Assembly (NCBI GenBank): GCA_023423655.1
Contig: JAFAFE010000005.1
Span: 310,001 to 374,000, forward strand
From: Pseudomonadota bacterium
GTDB lineage: Bacteria; Pseudomonadota; Alphaproteobacteria; Sphingomonadales; Sphingomonadaceae
Reading direction: 5' to 3'
DNA length: 64,000 bases
Shown here: positions 16,099-25,167 of the stretch, piece after piece
Numbering within the stretch: position 1 is the first letter of the stretch
Layout: each line of letters opens with the position of its first letter
Program-made: the position numbers and the translations under genes
The notes under the pieces: model-generated
The model's database searches: none
Seen by the model: only the letters and a program-made list of their open reading frames with translations
What the model was told of the DNA's origin: nothing

Positions 16099-17487
16099 CT
16101 ATTGCCCTCCCTGATTGGCGAGCGGCGTTGCGCCCGTGTTTTCAGGTTCGATCGGTTTGTCCTTACCCGCAGATTGCGCCGCAGGACGCGCGCCATCGGA
16201 CGAAGGCGGAACAGCTACCGGTGTTACCGGTGCAGATGCTTTCCCCGGCGCGAGCGGCGGGACGAGCGGCGCGACCGATTTTGGTTCGGGGCCTGTTGGC
16301 TGGAGCGCTGCTGGCTGAACCAGTATCGGTTGGGGTTTTGCAACAACCGCCATTTGGGCTGGGCTGGATGCCACAGGCTTTTTCTCGACCGGAGTATCAG
16401 CCTGCGGTGCGGGTTTCGTAACCGGAGCGGTCAACACCAGCGCTCTCGGCGCAGCGACTGCCGGTGCGGATTGCGCAGGCGCTGCAATTGGCTGCAAAGC
16501 CGCAGCGATGGCCACGGGCACCTGTGTCGGCGGCACCGGCACGGGAGCCGCTTGCGCGCGCGCGACATTTTTCTGGCAGGACGGGCTCCACGGAGCCGTG
16601 GGCATAACCACCTTCTCGCCTTTCACGCTGTCGCGTTCGGCAAGATAGGTGCGGATCATGCCTTGGGCATATTCATCGGTGGTGTTGAAGCACCACAGAT
16701 TTTGCACCGCGCCCTCCATGATGAGCGAATGGACCGCTTTTTCAATCGCGTGCTGGAGCGCCAATTCGTCCGGCTCATTATAGGCAAAGCCTGCTTCGGC
16801 TTCGAGCAGATCCTTGAAGGCGACATAGCGGAACGCATCTGCGCCCGCCGAAACCGACGCAATCGTCTTGCGCACGCTCACATTGGCCAGCACCTCGCCG
16901 GTCTTGACGCTGACCGCGCGCAGGAACAGGGTGATAGTATCTTCGCGATATTGGGTATGCGCCCCAATCCCCAGAAAACGCGCGCCAACGCCGCCCGATT
17001 TGGTATTGCTGTCATAACCGATAATCCCGCCTTCCAGCAGGATGCCTGCAAACAGCAAGGGCGGGAGCGCGTTGGGGTTGACCTTTTTTTCGCCCAGATA
17101 ATTGGCGCGCATTTCGCGGATCACCGCACGTTCGCGCAGCACATTGTCGAGCCGTTCGCGCTCGATTACCTGAAACCAGCTCCGTTGTCCCGAATCCTGC
17201 AAGGCCTTGATGAGGATCGAGGTCGCCCCTTGCGTCACCGCGCGGGAAAGGGATTGCGTATTTTCGGAACTTTTGAACTGGCCGGTCTGGTCGGTAAAGC
17301 CATAGACCGCTACCGGAACCCGCTGTCCCGGCGCAGGGAGCGAGGTTAATTGCTCCAGCGCGGGGGAAGGTTTCAACATTTTGGGCGGTTCCCATACCGC
17401 CTGATTATGGGCGGCACATCCCGCCAAGCTCATCGACGCTGCTCCAAGCAATGCCGTCGCGCATTTCAACATCTGTGGACTATTCAT
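16099..17487 (-). CDS. csgG: Curli secretion channel CsgG with long Pro/Ala-rich C-terminal tail
   Basis: This is an outer-membrane lipoprotein forming the curlin export pore. The signal ends in LAGC (lipid Cys24). The CsgG core (about 45-300) is recognisable: VAVYGFTDQTGQFKSSENTQ, WFQVIERERLDNVLRERAVI, GGIIGYDSNTKSGGVGARFL and YREDTITLFLRAVSVKTGEV. E. coli CsgG has about 277 residues; here a tail of roughly 160 residues rich in Pro, Ala and Val follows the core. The start has AGGGAG eight bases upstream. It follows csgF by 30 bases. Confidence 0.92.
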   Translation of the reverse strand: MNSPQMLKCATALLGAASMSLAGCAAHNQAVWEPPKMLKPSPALEQLTSLPAPGQRVPVAVYGFTDQTGQFKSSENTQSLSRAVTQGATSILIKALQDSGQRSWFQVIERERLDNVLRERAVIREMRANYLGEKKVNPNALPPLLFAGILLEGGIIGYDSNTKSGGVGARFLGIGAHTQYREDTITLFLRAVSVKTGEVLANVSVRKTIASVSAGADAFRYVAFKDLLEAEAGFAYNEPDELALQHAIEKAVHSLIMEGAVQNLWCFNTTDEYAQGMIRTYLAERDSVKGEKVVMPTAPWSPSCQKNVARAQAAPVPVPPTQVPVAIAAALQPIAAPAQSAPAVAAPRALVLTAPVTKPAPQADTPVEKKPVASSPAQMAVVAKPQPILVQPAALQPTGPEPKSVAPLVPPLAPGKASAPVTPVAVPPSSDGARPAAQSAGKDKPIEPENTGATPLANQGGQ

Positions 17488-17517
17488 GCCCCCAACTCCC
17501 TTTCAGCGCGACCGTGA

Positions 17518-17946
17518 TTATCCGCCGGTGCCGGTTTGCAGCAGCGGAACGACGATTTCTGTGGTAGTGCCATCCGCCAGATTGGTGATGATGAGCGTCA
17601 CGGAATCGAGGCTCCGGACAAATTCGATCATCTGATCGCCAAAACGGATGGTGCCGGATTCCTGAGCATTGGGGCCGAAGATCAGGTCCGTAATCTGGGT
17701 CGCAAGCGATGACAGCAGCCGACTTTGCAACGTGCGCAAAAATTGTTGCGCCGGGTCCTGGCTGTTGACCGCATTGGGATCTTTATATTTGTTTATGCTG
17801 TTCGCAATGCCCAAAAGATGGGCCGAATTGAACGGGTTACCACCAAAGGACGGATTGTTGGGCGTATAAACCATATCGGACGCCGCAACGGGCGCAGAGG
17901 TCATGACGCATAGCAGGGATAGCAAAATCGCAGGTCGCTTAAACAT
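17518..17946 (-). CDS. csgF: Curli assembly factor CsgF
   Basis: The 142-residue exported protein has a signal peptide ending PVAAS, followed by the CsgF hallmark VYTPNNPSFGGNPFNSAHLL near residue 27, the part that binds inside the CsgG channel. The C-terminal part (QMIEFVRSLDSVTLIITNLA, GTTTEIVVP) is also family-like. GAGGG lies eight bases before the ATG. It is the first gene of the csg run as seen here. Confidence 0.93.
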   Translation of the reverse strand: MFKRPAILLSLLCVMTSAPVAASDMVYTPNNPSFGGNPFNSAHLLGIANSINKYKDPNAVNSQDPAQQFLRTLQSRLLSSLATQITDLIFGPNAQESGTIRFGDQMIEFVRSLDSVTLIITNLADGTTTEIVVPLLQTGTGG

Positions 17947-18431
17947 GTTAATGCCCTCATCAGCAAAGTAACGGGGCGACCCAAAGTTAATTTCTTATTT
18001 GCTAGGCTTGTAAAATACGCTTGGCCCTATCGCATTGTCAACATTGTCGTGTTTACAACTATATAAAATATTGAATTAAATATCTTATTTCGATAATTTG
18101 AACTGCGTCACAAACAGGTTTCGGCCATAAAAACCGGATAGAAATTTACATTTGCGTGCCGTCAAGAATGGCGAGTCGCCCAAGGGGGATAAGCGCATGA
18201 TTTTGCACCGAGTACATGTCCTTACCCTTGAGCGGACTACAGAAGCTTATTCTCATACTCACCCAAAAAATGCGTTCAGCGGCTATGAGCTCTGACCAGA
18301 TTTTGCGTGCTTGGGGAGAGGCAGGCAGATCAATTGGAGTCTGACCATTTTCTGACCATCACACCAAATCGGCACAAGGTCCGCGAGTGTCGAAAAAAGT
18401 AAAAGATCAAGGTTTTTCGCAAAGGGGGAAA
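17947..18431. other. A/T-rich gap between csgF and tRNA-Val
   Basis: No supported gene. The part near csgF (about 18040-18110) is clearly A/T-rich and suits a csg promoter. Nearer the tRNA the octamer TCTGACCA recurs three times (around 18293, 18341 and 18351). Sequence next to a tRNA 3' end is a common integration point, but I see no integrase or duplicated tRNA end. Confidence 0.4.
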
Positions 18432-18507
18432 TGGTGGGCGATGACAGGCTCGAACTGCCGACCCTCTCGGTGTAAACGAGATGCTCTACCAACTGAGCTA
18501 ATCGCCC
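18432..18507 (-). tRNA. tRNA-Val (anticodon TAC)
   Basis: The minus strand folds as a full cloverleaf: acceptor GGGCGAT/ATCGCCC, D-arm TAGCTCAGTTGGTAGAGC, anticodon stem TCTCG/CGAGA with loop TTTACAC, T-arm with GTTCGAGCC, and an encoded CCA end. Anticodon TAC reads valine codons. Confidence 0.95.
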
Positions 18508-18659
18508 ATTTCCGTGGAAGCCGCGCAATAGCTAGCATTTTGAAGGGTTGTCAATAGGCTTTTCACCTAAACAAAAAGAACCAATGAGAAACGGTCGTAA
18601 CTGAGAGTCCCGCAGAATTCCCGAACTCTGTTCACGGAAGGTTCTTACCCCTGCAGCAC

Positions 18660-19739
18660 TTAATCCGAAAAACTGGTCCGCCCTTTGATGGCGCTAAAAT
18701 AGCGCATCATGCCCGTAGCGGCCTCGTCGGAAAGGCCGATATAAACGCGCCGCCCGTCATCAGGATCGGCATGGCGCACGAACAGCCCTGCATCGGTCAT
18801 CGTGCGAATCCAGCGCAGCGCGGTGGTTGCAGGGACTGCCGCTGCGATACACAGGCTCGACACCGAAACATTGGCGCCCGAAAGCCGCGCGGCCATGAGG
18901 TCAAGCAGCATATCCCATGCCGGATCGGCAAAGATTTCGGACGGGAAAAACTGGTCGCGCATCCGGCGGATACGGATGACCTGCCGCACATCGTCAGCCG
19001 TGACACCGGGTGCAGGTGCCGCACTTGCGCCAAAGCCATTGCCCGACAAGGGCGGTTCGGCAACATAGCTGGTGGCCGGGGAGCGCACCTTATTGTCCGG
19101 ATTGTCCTGCGCGTCGGGAAGCCCGTTCGCATCCGCTCCCCCACGCCGTTCCGCCATTTGAGCCAGTGTTTTCGCAATACGGTTCACTTCTTCGGTGAGC
19201 TTATGGATTTGCGCCGCTTCCGACTCATTCTTGCTGTCATGCAGCGCAAATTTATGGCGCGACCCCATAATGGCAGCGGTTACGGTACGATCCATATCGC
19301 TTGGTCGGGCAAGAAATATGACATGGTCGCTGTCAAAAGCGGCATAACCTTGGTCAAGCGCCGCGCCATGCGCGACCCACACCAGCCGGATGCTCCCGCG
19401 TGCAGTCATCAGTTGCAACCGCGCGACCAAGGCTTCGGGCACCGGATTGTCTTCAAGCTCGACCCATACCAGATCAAGCCCGCTGATCCGGTCCAGAAGC
19501 GCAGCGGCTTTATCAGGATTAACAATGTCGAGCAGATAGAGGGTTTGCGGGGGCCATAGGCGTTCCCAGCGGCTGGCCTCTGTATCGTCCCTTGTAATGA
19601 TTAAAGTGCGTTCGGCGCCGCTATACGCATAATCCAGCGCCGCGCGGTCATCCTCGATCGGAATTTGTCCCTCTTCCCGCATGATCCGTACCTTGGTCCA
19701 ATAGGTTGCGCGCGAGCGCCCGGCATCTTCATGCGTCAT
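18660..19739 (-). CDS. Winged-helix (MarR-like) DNA-binding protein with N-terminal receiver-like region
   Basis: The 359-residue protein has a MarR-type winged helix at its C-terminus (about 265-350: ARLSGANVSVSSLCIAAAVP, TALRWIRTMTDAGLFVRHAD, DDGRRVYIGLSDEA). The N-terminal part (about 40-165) alternates hydrophobic strands and helices like a degenerate receiver or Rossmann fold (TLIITRDD, LYLLDIV, LVWVELE). A short helical linker (EAAQIHKLTEEVNRIAKTLA) joins them. Similar proteins are common in sphingomonads, as a family impression; the target is unknown. Confidence 0.75.
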   Translation of the reverse strand: MTHEDAGRSRATYWTKVRIMREEGQIPIEDDRAALDYAYSGAERTLIITRDDTEASRWERLWPPQTLYLLDIVNPDKAAALLDRISGLDLVWVELEDNPVPEALVARLQLMTARGSIRLVWVAHGAALDQGYAAFDSDHVIFLARPSDMDRTVTAAIMGSRHKFALHDSKNESEAAQIHKLTEEVNRIAKTLAQMAERRGGADANGLPDAQDNPDNKVRSPATSYVAEPPLSGNGFGASAAPAPGVTADDVRQVIRIRRMRDQFFPSEIFADPAWDMLLDLMAARLSGANVSVSSLCIAAAVPATTALRWIRTMTDAGLFVRHADPDDGRRVYIGLSDEAATGMMRYFSAIKGRTSFSD

Positions 19740-20035
19740 TTTGCTCTCACCCTCAATCTATCTACTATGGTTCGCGCGATTTATTGACCAAAGCGGAGGA
19801 AACCGGAAAGAGGGCTTGGTCCGATATGGAGGGAATGACCGACCATCAACATGACGGAAACATAGGAAGTCTCTTAATTCCATCCACAAATAACTGACAT
19901 TCATGTCAAATATTGAGCGCAAAAATCCTGTCCGGTTTCCATCCATAATGGATAAGAATAAAGCTTTTTACATTTAGCCCCGCGTTTCCCGTCCCGCTCT
20001 TGGCAGCCCGCGCGCGTCGCCTTAAACGGTCGCTG

Positions 20036-20647
20036 ATGGAAGCCTATGTCCTCAAATATAAAGTCCGGCGTTTCGTGGCGCGCTTATGGTATTGGACGCG
20101 GCAAGTCCTGCTGGTGGGCCTGTTGTTCGCCCTGCTCCTTCTGGTCTGGCGCTGGCAGGACCGCACGGCGGAGCATATCCGCTCCGGCCAAGGCGACAGC
20201 ATCACCGTGGTCGACGGCGACAGCATAGTTTTGCGCCAAGGGTCGGTGCGGCAAACCATCCGCATTTCCGGCATTGATGCTCCAGAATATCGCCAATCCT
20301 GCACGGATGAAAAAGGCGCAGCATGGGCGTGCGGCAAGGAAGCGCGCACGGCGTTGGAGGCGATCATCGCCAATCATGCTTTACAGTGTGCGGTCGCCGC
20401 GCGCGATGCCTATCAGCGCGCTGTCGCATCCTGTTCGGTCGAGGGGGTTGCCGACATAGGCCGCGAAATGGTCAAGCGCGGTATGGCGGTATCTGGCGCG
20501 GAAACCACCGGGAGCCGCTATAATGACGGCGGCCCCTATCTACGCGAAGAGGCCGAAGCGGCGGGGGCCAAGCGTGGTATATGGCGTGGGTCGTTCGAAC
20601 GGCCTGCGGATTGGCGTGTCCGGCATCCGCGCGCGCCTGAAGATTAA
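20036..20647 (+). CDS. Membrane-anchored thermonuclease-family (SNase) protein
   Basis: About 203 residues from the ATG MEAYVLKYK; an upstream TTG would add 12. One membrane helix (VLLVGLLFALLLLVWRW) is followed by an SNase-like domain: ITVVDGDSIVLRQGS, then IRISGIDAPEYRQSC and YLREEAEAAGAKRGIWRGSF. The Arg and Glu of RISGIDAPE fit the catalytic pattern of staphylococcal nuclease relatives. It probably acts on nucleic acid outside the inner membrane; the substrate is not known. Confidence 0.8.
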   Translation: MEAYVLKYKVRRFVARLWYWTRQVLLVGLLFALLLLVWRWQDRTAEHIRSGQGDSITVVDGDSIVLRQGSVRQTIRISGIDAPEYRQSCTDEKGAAWACGKEARTALEAIIANHALQCAVAARDAYQRAVASCSVEGVADIGREMVKRGMAVSGAETTGSRYNDGGPYLREEAEAAGAKRGIWRGSFERPADWRVRHPRAPED

Positions 20648-20658
20648 ACCGGCGAAAA

Positions 20659-21753
20659 TTAAGCGACTTGCCACCATGTTACGCCGTCCCGCATGGCACT
20701 GGTGACACGGCCCGCCACTTCCAGATAGCGCAGATGCGCGAGGGCTTCACCGGTTGCAAGCCCGCGATGACTGTCACCAATCACGCGGTTGAACAGGATA
20801 GCGAAGCAATCCACCGCTGTGCGCGGCGCTTCGGCGCAATGGACGACCAGCGCGTCCAGCCGTTCCAGATGTTCGGCTTTAAGGGCCTTCAACCGCTCAT
20901 GCGCGCCGCGAAACGGTTCGCCATGCGCAGGCAACACCAGAACATCTTCGGGCAAAACGCCCAGCAGCTTGTCTATCGACGCCAGCCAATCGCCAAGCGG
21001 ATTGGCCATCGGCTCGCTCGCGCCCAAGGAAACGTTCGAGCTGATTTTGGGTAAAATCTGGTCGCCGGAAATCAGGATATTGGCGGCTTCATTATAAAGA
21101 CAGGCATGTTCGGGGCTATGGCCTGACCCAACCACTACGCGCCAAGACTGCCCGTCGCCCAGCGGCAAAATCTCGCCCTCTTCCATCCGCACATAGCCAT
21201 GCGGCATATGGTGGATGACGTGGCGCAGTCGGCCCCAACCTTCTTTGGCGCTTTCGGCAACCTGTTCTTCGGTCCAACCCGCCGCGCGGCGGAAATCTAG
21301 GACCGCCGCAGGCACCGCTTCCTGCACGTCGGCAATCACAAATTTGGCGGTGAGCCATTCCTGCCGCGTCATATGCAGCGGCGCACCGTCGCGTTCGGCA
21401 AGCCACCCCATTAATCCGATATGGTCGGGATGCATATGGGTGGCGATCAGCCGCGCAACCTTGCGGCCTTCCAGCGGCCCTGCAAACAAAGCCTCCCACG
21501 CCGCGCGGCAATCGGGCAGGCAGATGCCGCTATCGACGATGGTGAGCGCACCGCTTGGCGCGTCGTCTATCACCCAACAGTTGATATGGCCGAGTGATCC
21601 CGGCATCGGGATGCGGACCCAGCCGATCCCGTCTGCAATCGCGATAAGCTCGCCCACCTCTGGCGTGCGGGCACCCCAAGGATAGGTTAGCCCCCGATCT
21701 TCGGTTTCCAGAAAACCGTCATCGCCGGTGAGCGAAGCATCGGGGGAGCGCAT
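20659..21753 (-). CDS. Metallo-beta-lactamase-fold hydrolase
   Basis: The 364-residue protein has the MBL metal motif THMHPDHIG (HxHxDH) near residue 110, a later metal-ligand His in GSGHSPEHACLY, and D in LISGDQILP. The C-terminal region (from about 290) resembles the small winged-helix domain seen in many MBL-fold thioesterase/LACTB2-like proteins. The true substrate is not evident. No clear ribosome site precedes the ATG. It ends nine bases before the trcR neighbourhood on the same strand and may be cotranscribed with it. Confidence 0.82.
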   Translation of the reverse strand: MRSPDASLTGDDGFLETEDRGLTYPWGARTPEVGELIAIADGIGWVRIPMPGSLGHINCWVIDDAPSGALTIVDSGICLPDCRAAWEALFAGPLEGRKVARLIATHMHPDHIGLMGWLAERDGAPLHMTRQEWLTAKFVIADVQEAVPAAVLDFRRAAGWTEEQVAESAKEGWGRLRHVIHHMPHGYVRMEEGEILPLGDGQSWRVVVGSGHSPEHACLYNEAANILISGDQILPKISSNVSLGASEPMANPLGDWLASIDKLLGVLPEDVLVLPAHGEPFRGAHERLKALKAEHLERLDALVVHCAEAPRTAVDCFAILFNRVIGDSHRGLATGEALAHLRYLEVAGRVTSAMRDGVTWWQVA

Positions 21754-21762
21754 GACAGGCGA

Positions 21763-22431
21763 TTAAACGTCGTGACCGGGTGCCCGGAACGGGTCGGCTT
21801 CGGCAGCAAGCGCCTCGTCTGCCGCCTTGGCCGCCGCATCACGCTCGGCACGCAATTCTTCGATGAGCGCTTCGCGGTCCCCGGCAAGACGCGCATCGGT
21901 CGGCGCTTCAAGCCCAGCCTTTTTCGCGGCTTTCGCGACCACCGCGTCCAGTTCGCGCTGCGAGGTCAGGCCCAGCGTTACCGGATCTTTCGGCACAATA
22001 TTGGCGATGTTCCAGTGGCTGCGCTCGCGGATCGCGGTGATCGTGTTGCGGGTCGTGCCGATAAGCTTGCCGATCGCGCCATCCGAAATTTCGGGATGGT
22101 TGCGGATCAGCCAGGCAATGCCATCGGGCTTATCCTGACGCTTGGAAACCGGCGTATAGCGCGGACCTTTGGTGCGACGGACCTGCTCCGGTCCCTTCGA
22201 CATTTTGAGGCGGTAATCGGAGTCAGCCTGACCCTTTTCGATTTCCTCCATCGTCAGTTCCTGCGCGCGCACAGGGTCGCGACCGGTATGTTTGGTGCCC
22301 GCGGTTTCGTCCGCAATCGCCTGCACTTCAAGGATATGAAGGCCGCAGAATTCGGCGATTTGTTCAAAGGAAAGCGCAGTATTGTCAACCAGCCAGGTGG
22401 CGGTCGCATGGGGCATGAGCGGTTGAGACAT
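21763..22431 (-). CDS. trcR: Cell-cycle transcriptional regulator TrcR (DUF1013)
   Basis: The 222-residue protein belongs to the DUF1013 family, largely restricted to Alphaproteobacteria and named TrcR in Caulobacter as a protein associated with RNA polymerase and promoters. Visible conserved parts are MPHATATWLVDNTALSFEQI, FCGLHILEVQAIADE and IAWLIRNHPEISDGAIGKLI followed by GTTRNTITAIRERSHWN, the HTH-like segment. GGAGAAGAG precedes the ATG. The C-terminus is helical and Ala/Glu-rich. Confidence 0.88.
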   Translation of the reverse strand: MSQPLMPHATATWLVDNTALSFEQIAEFCGLHILEVQAIADETAGTKHTGRDPVRAQELTMEEIEKGQADSDYRLKMSKGPEQVRRTKGPRYTPVSKRQDKPDGIAWLIRNHPEISDGAIGKLIGTTRNTITAIRERSHWNIANIVPKDPVTLGLTSQRELDAVVAKAAKKAGLEAPTDARLAGDREALIEELRAERDAAAKAADEALAAEADPFRAPGHDV

Positions 22432-22517
22432 GGTCTCTTCTCCGTAAGAATAAAATAAAAGGGCCGCCCCACGCGGGAGCGGCCTGTAGAGCGCAGTTCG
22501 TAGCGCCTTTAAAGGGG

Positions 22518-23672
22518 TTACGCAAGCGAAAGGCTGGGGATGGGGGCAAGCGCTTCCAGAAATTGTTCGGCGCTGGCCCGCCAGCTAAAGTTGCGGGCAT
22601 GGGCGATGCAGGCCGCGGGATCGATCAAAAGCGCGGATTCCAGCGATTTTTCCAGATCATTGTGCAACGCTTTTGTGAGGGGGCCGAGGACGTCGGTGGG
22701 GCCGGTAACGGGGTAAGCCGCGACGGGGACGCCGCTCGCCAAAGCTTCGACCATGACAAGCCCGAATGTGTCAGTTAAGCTTGGAAATACAAATACTTGT
22801 GCGCTACGATAGGCGGCAGCAAGATCCTCTCCGGACAGCGCGCCAAGGAACAGCACATCGGGGTAGCGGGCTTCGAGAACAGCGCGCGCGGGGCCGTCGC
22901 CTACTACCAATTTAATACCAATTTTCGGGAGCTTCAAAAAAGCCTCGATATTTTTCTCCACCGCGACGCGCCCGACATAGAGCTGCACGGGGTAAGCGGC
23001 GGTTTCGGGGGGCGACGCGGGGGTCAATTGCGGGGCCAATTCTCCGCCTACCTGCTTGCCCTCCCCGGCCCGCGCCGCAATCGCCGCCAGCACCGCTGGA
23101 TGCTTGGGGCCATCGGGGCGGAACAGCGTCATATCGACGCCGCGCCCCCAATGGGCGAGATGGGTAATGCCTTGTGCACGCAATTCTTCGCGGATTTGCG
23201 GGGTCGAGGCTAAGACCGCCTGCGCAGGCCCATGAAACCAGCGGATATAGGGCCAGATTGCGCGCGCAGGCAAACCGGTGCGCTTGGCAACATAGTCGGG
23301 AAATTGGGTGTGATAGGCGGTGGTGAACGGCACGCTATTCACCAGACACCAGCGCCGCGCGGCAAGGCATAACGGCCCTTCGGTCGACAAGTGGATGGCG
23401 TCGGGCTGGAACGCCTTGATCCGCTCCCCGACCGTCTTGGGCCGCGTCATGGCGAGCCGGATTTCGGGATAAGTCGGGCACGGCATCGAGCGATACTGGT
23501 CAGGCGTAATCATGCCGACCGTGTGCCCCATCACCACCAACTCCGCGCGCACCGCCTGAAGCGTGCGCACCACACCATTCACCTGCGGCTCCCATGCGTC
23601 GGAAACGATAAGGATCCGCATAGGCCGGTCGTGCGGGGAAATCGTGGATAAAGCTTTATCGGGCAAAGTCAT
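22518..23672 (-). CDS. GT4-family glycosyltransferase
   Basis: The 384-residue GT-B enzyme resembles alpha-mannosyl/glucosyl transferases that act on lipids. The N-terminal half starts MRILIVSDAWEPQVNGVVRT and contains HLSTEGPLCLAARRWC; the C-terminal half has LYVGRVAVEKNIEAFLKLP, VVGDGPAR and the EX7E donor-site block TDTFGLVMVEALASGVPV. GAAGGA lies eight bases before the start. Next along the strand is an LpxH-like phosphatase gene, and the two often occur together in Alphaproteobacteria, suggesting envelope lipid work. Confidence 0.88.
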   Translation of the reverse strand: MTLPDKALSTISPHDRPMRILIVSDAWEPQVNGVVRTLQAVRAELVVMGHTVGMITPDQYRSMPCPTYPEIRLAMTRPKTVGERIKAFQPDAIHLSTEGPLCLAARRWCLVNSVPFTTAYHTQFPDYVAKRTGLPARAIWPYIRWFHGPAQAVLASTPQIREELRAQGITHLAHWGRGVDMTLFRPDGPKHPAVLAAIAARAGEGKQVGGELAPQLTPASPPETAAYPVQLYVGRVAVEKNIEAFLKLPKIGIKLVVGDGPARAVLEARYPDVLFLGALSGEDLAAAYRSAQVFVFPSLTDTFGLVMVEALASGVPVAAYPVTGPTDVLGPLTKALHNDLEKSLESALLIDPAACIAHARNFSWRASAEQFLEALAPIPSLSLA

Positions 23673-24152
23673 GGCGACGTCCTTCGACTTTCAGTGCGAC
23701 AAACCCATCCTCGTCATTGCGAGGAGGCGCAGCCGACGAAGCAATCCAGTGTTGCGCGCTTTGGCTCTGGATTGCCGCGCCGCTCCGCGGCTCGCAATGA
23801 CGAGGGGGATGTGTGGAGGTGAGGTTTGGAGGGTGTGATGTATGGAGAGGCGTGGGATACAGATAGCACCATGCACACGCCCTTTCCCCTCTCCCCTTGT
23901 GTGCGTGTTTGACGCTGAAGGTCGAAATTGCCCCCGGCAATTTCTACACCATATGGCTGAACTATTCCCCTCTCCCCTTGTGGGAGAGGGTTGAGGAGAC
24001 TTAACGAACGAAGTGAGTTTAGTCGGAGCTGGGTGAGGGGTAAGCGATTGCCCTTGCAATCGCGTGAGGCAAAGCCTCGCAAAAGCCTCCCTATCCTTCT
24101 CCCACAAGGGGAGACGGCGGGGCCTGCGATGCGCTGGCTTAAAATCGCGCCC
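23673..24152. other. Repeat-rich intergenic region
   Basis: No gene. The stretch holds a palindromic repeat element (23709-23805), then hairpins of the type CCCTCTCCC-cttgt-GGGAGAGGG (23968-23990) and a related TCTCCC/GGGGAGA hairpin near 24091-24114. These look like dispersed extragenic repeats. The lpxH-like gene ends on its right side. Confidence 0.6.
23709..23805. repeat. Nested palindromic repeat element (REP/MITE-like)
   Basis: The outer arms CCTCGTCATTGCGAG and CTCGCAATGACGAGG are exact reverse complements 67 bases apart. Inner arms GCAATCCAG (23741) and CTGGATTGC (23767) nest within them. This GTCATTGCGAG...GCAATCCAG arrangement is a known style of dispersed bacterial palindrome. There is no coding capacity for a transposase. 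Confidence 0.8.
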
Positions 24153-25073
24153 TCACGCCGCCGTTGCGACCGAAGCATCTTGTCCGGCCTGTTCGGCGGC
24201 GCGCGTTTGTTCGGCTTTGCGTTTGGCCATTTCTTCGGGCCAGTGGAGGATTTCCATGCGGCCATCTTCATGTTCGACCAAGGCGGTGCAGCCTTCGACC
24301 CAATCGCCGTCATTATAATAAGCAACGCCCGATATATCGCGCATTTCGGCGGTATGGATATGCCCGCACACCACGCCATCGACGCCGCGCTGGCCCGCCG
24401 CTTTGGCGACCAATTCTTCAAACTGGCCGATAAATTCGACCGCGTTTTTGACCTTATGCTTGGCGATTTTGGAGAGCGACCAATAAGGCAAATTCATCCA
24501 GCGCCGCACGCGGTTGATGACGACATTAAGCCGCATCAGCGCGGTGTAAGCGGCGTCACCGACAAAGGCGAGCCAGCGATGCGCGAGCATCACCGCGTCA
24601 AATTCATCGCCATGCAGCACCAGCAAACGCCGCCCGTCGGCGGTATTATGCACCGCATGATGACGGATTTCGACGCCGCCAAAATCCATGCCGCAAAAGG
24701 GCCGCAGCATCTCGTCATGATTGCCGGGAATATAAACCACCCGCTCGCCGCGCTTGGCGCGTTTCAGTACGCGCCACACCACATCATTATGGCTTGCGGG
24801 CCAATAATGGCGCTTCTTCAACCGCCAGCCGTCAATAATATCGCCGACCAGATAGAGCGTTTCGCAATCGACATGGTCGAGGAAATCAATCAGCAACTCG
24901 GCATTGCAGCCGCGCGTGCCGAGATGGATATCCGAAATGAAGATCGTGCGGTACCGGAGCCGCTTTTCCGGAATGACCTCCGGTATGCGAAAAGGCGGAA
25001 AGCCCGCACCATCCGCGTCCCAACCCTTCACCGCCGCGCCCTTATCGAACGCCAACCGCATCAAACCGTCCAT
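24153..25073 (-). CDS. LpxH-like metallophosphoesterase (UDP-2,3-diacylglucosamine diphosphatase family)
   Basis: About 306 residues from the ATG (MDGLMRL) with GGGG five bases upstream. Calcineurin-type metal motifs are in order: ISDIHLGTRG, LVGDIIDGW, IPGNHDEMLRPF, LVLHGDEFD and VVCGHIHTAEM. This matches the LpxH-like branch found beside glycosyltransferases. True lipid A synthesis in many Alphaproteobacteria uses LpxI, so the exact substrate is uncertain. The tail (after about 285) is Lys/Ala/Glu-rich. Confidence 0.85.
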   Translation of the reverse strand: MDGLMRLAFDKGAAVKGWDADGAGFPPFRIPEVIPEKRLRYRTIFISDIHLGTRGCNAELLIDFLDHVDCETLYLVGDIIDGWRLKKRHYWPASHNDVVWRVLKRAKRGERVVYIPGNHDEMLRPFCGMDFGGVEIRHHAVHNTADGRRLLVLHGDEFDAVMLAHRWLAFVGDAAYTALMRLNVVINRVRRWMNLPYWSLSKIAKHKVKNAVEFIGQFEELVAKAAGQRGVDGVVCGHIHTAEMRDISGVAYYNDGDWVEGCTALVEHEDGRMEILHWPEEMAKRKAEQTRAAEQAGQDASVATAA

Positions 25074-25167
25074 ACTCACCCCGCTTATGCCGGTGTTTTC
25101 GCGTATGAGGCGGCCTATGACAGGGAAATGTTACAGTTTGGGGTGGGGGCGTAACTGTGTTCCAATG

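Noticed and set aside
18283..18507. Integration site or remnant of a genomic island at tRNA-Val
   Set aside because: Only a thrice-repeated TCTGACCA is seen; no integrase, no second tRNA end and no composition break.
18283..18528. Minus-strand frame encoding a protein with RLAQLVEHLVYTERVGSSSL
   Set aside because: This is the well-known false translation of a tRNA gene; the tRNA-Val cloverleaf explains it.
23709..24125. CRISPR-like array
   Set aside because: The repeats are palindromic elements of unequal spacing without regular spacers.
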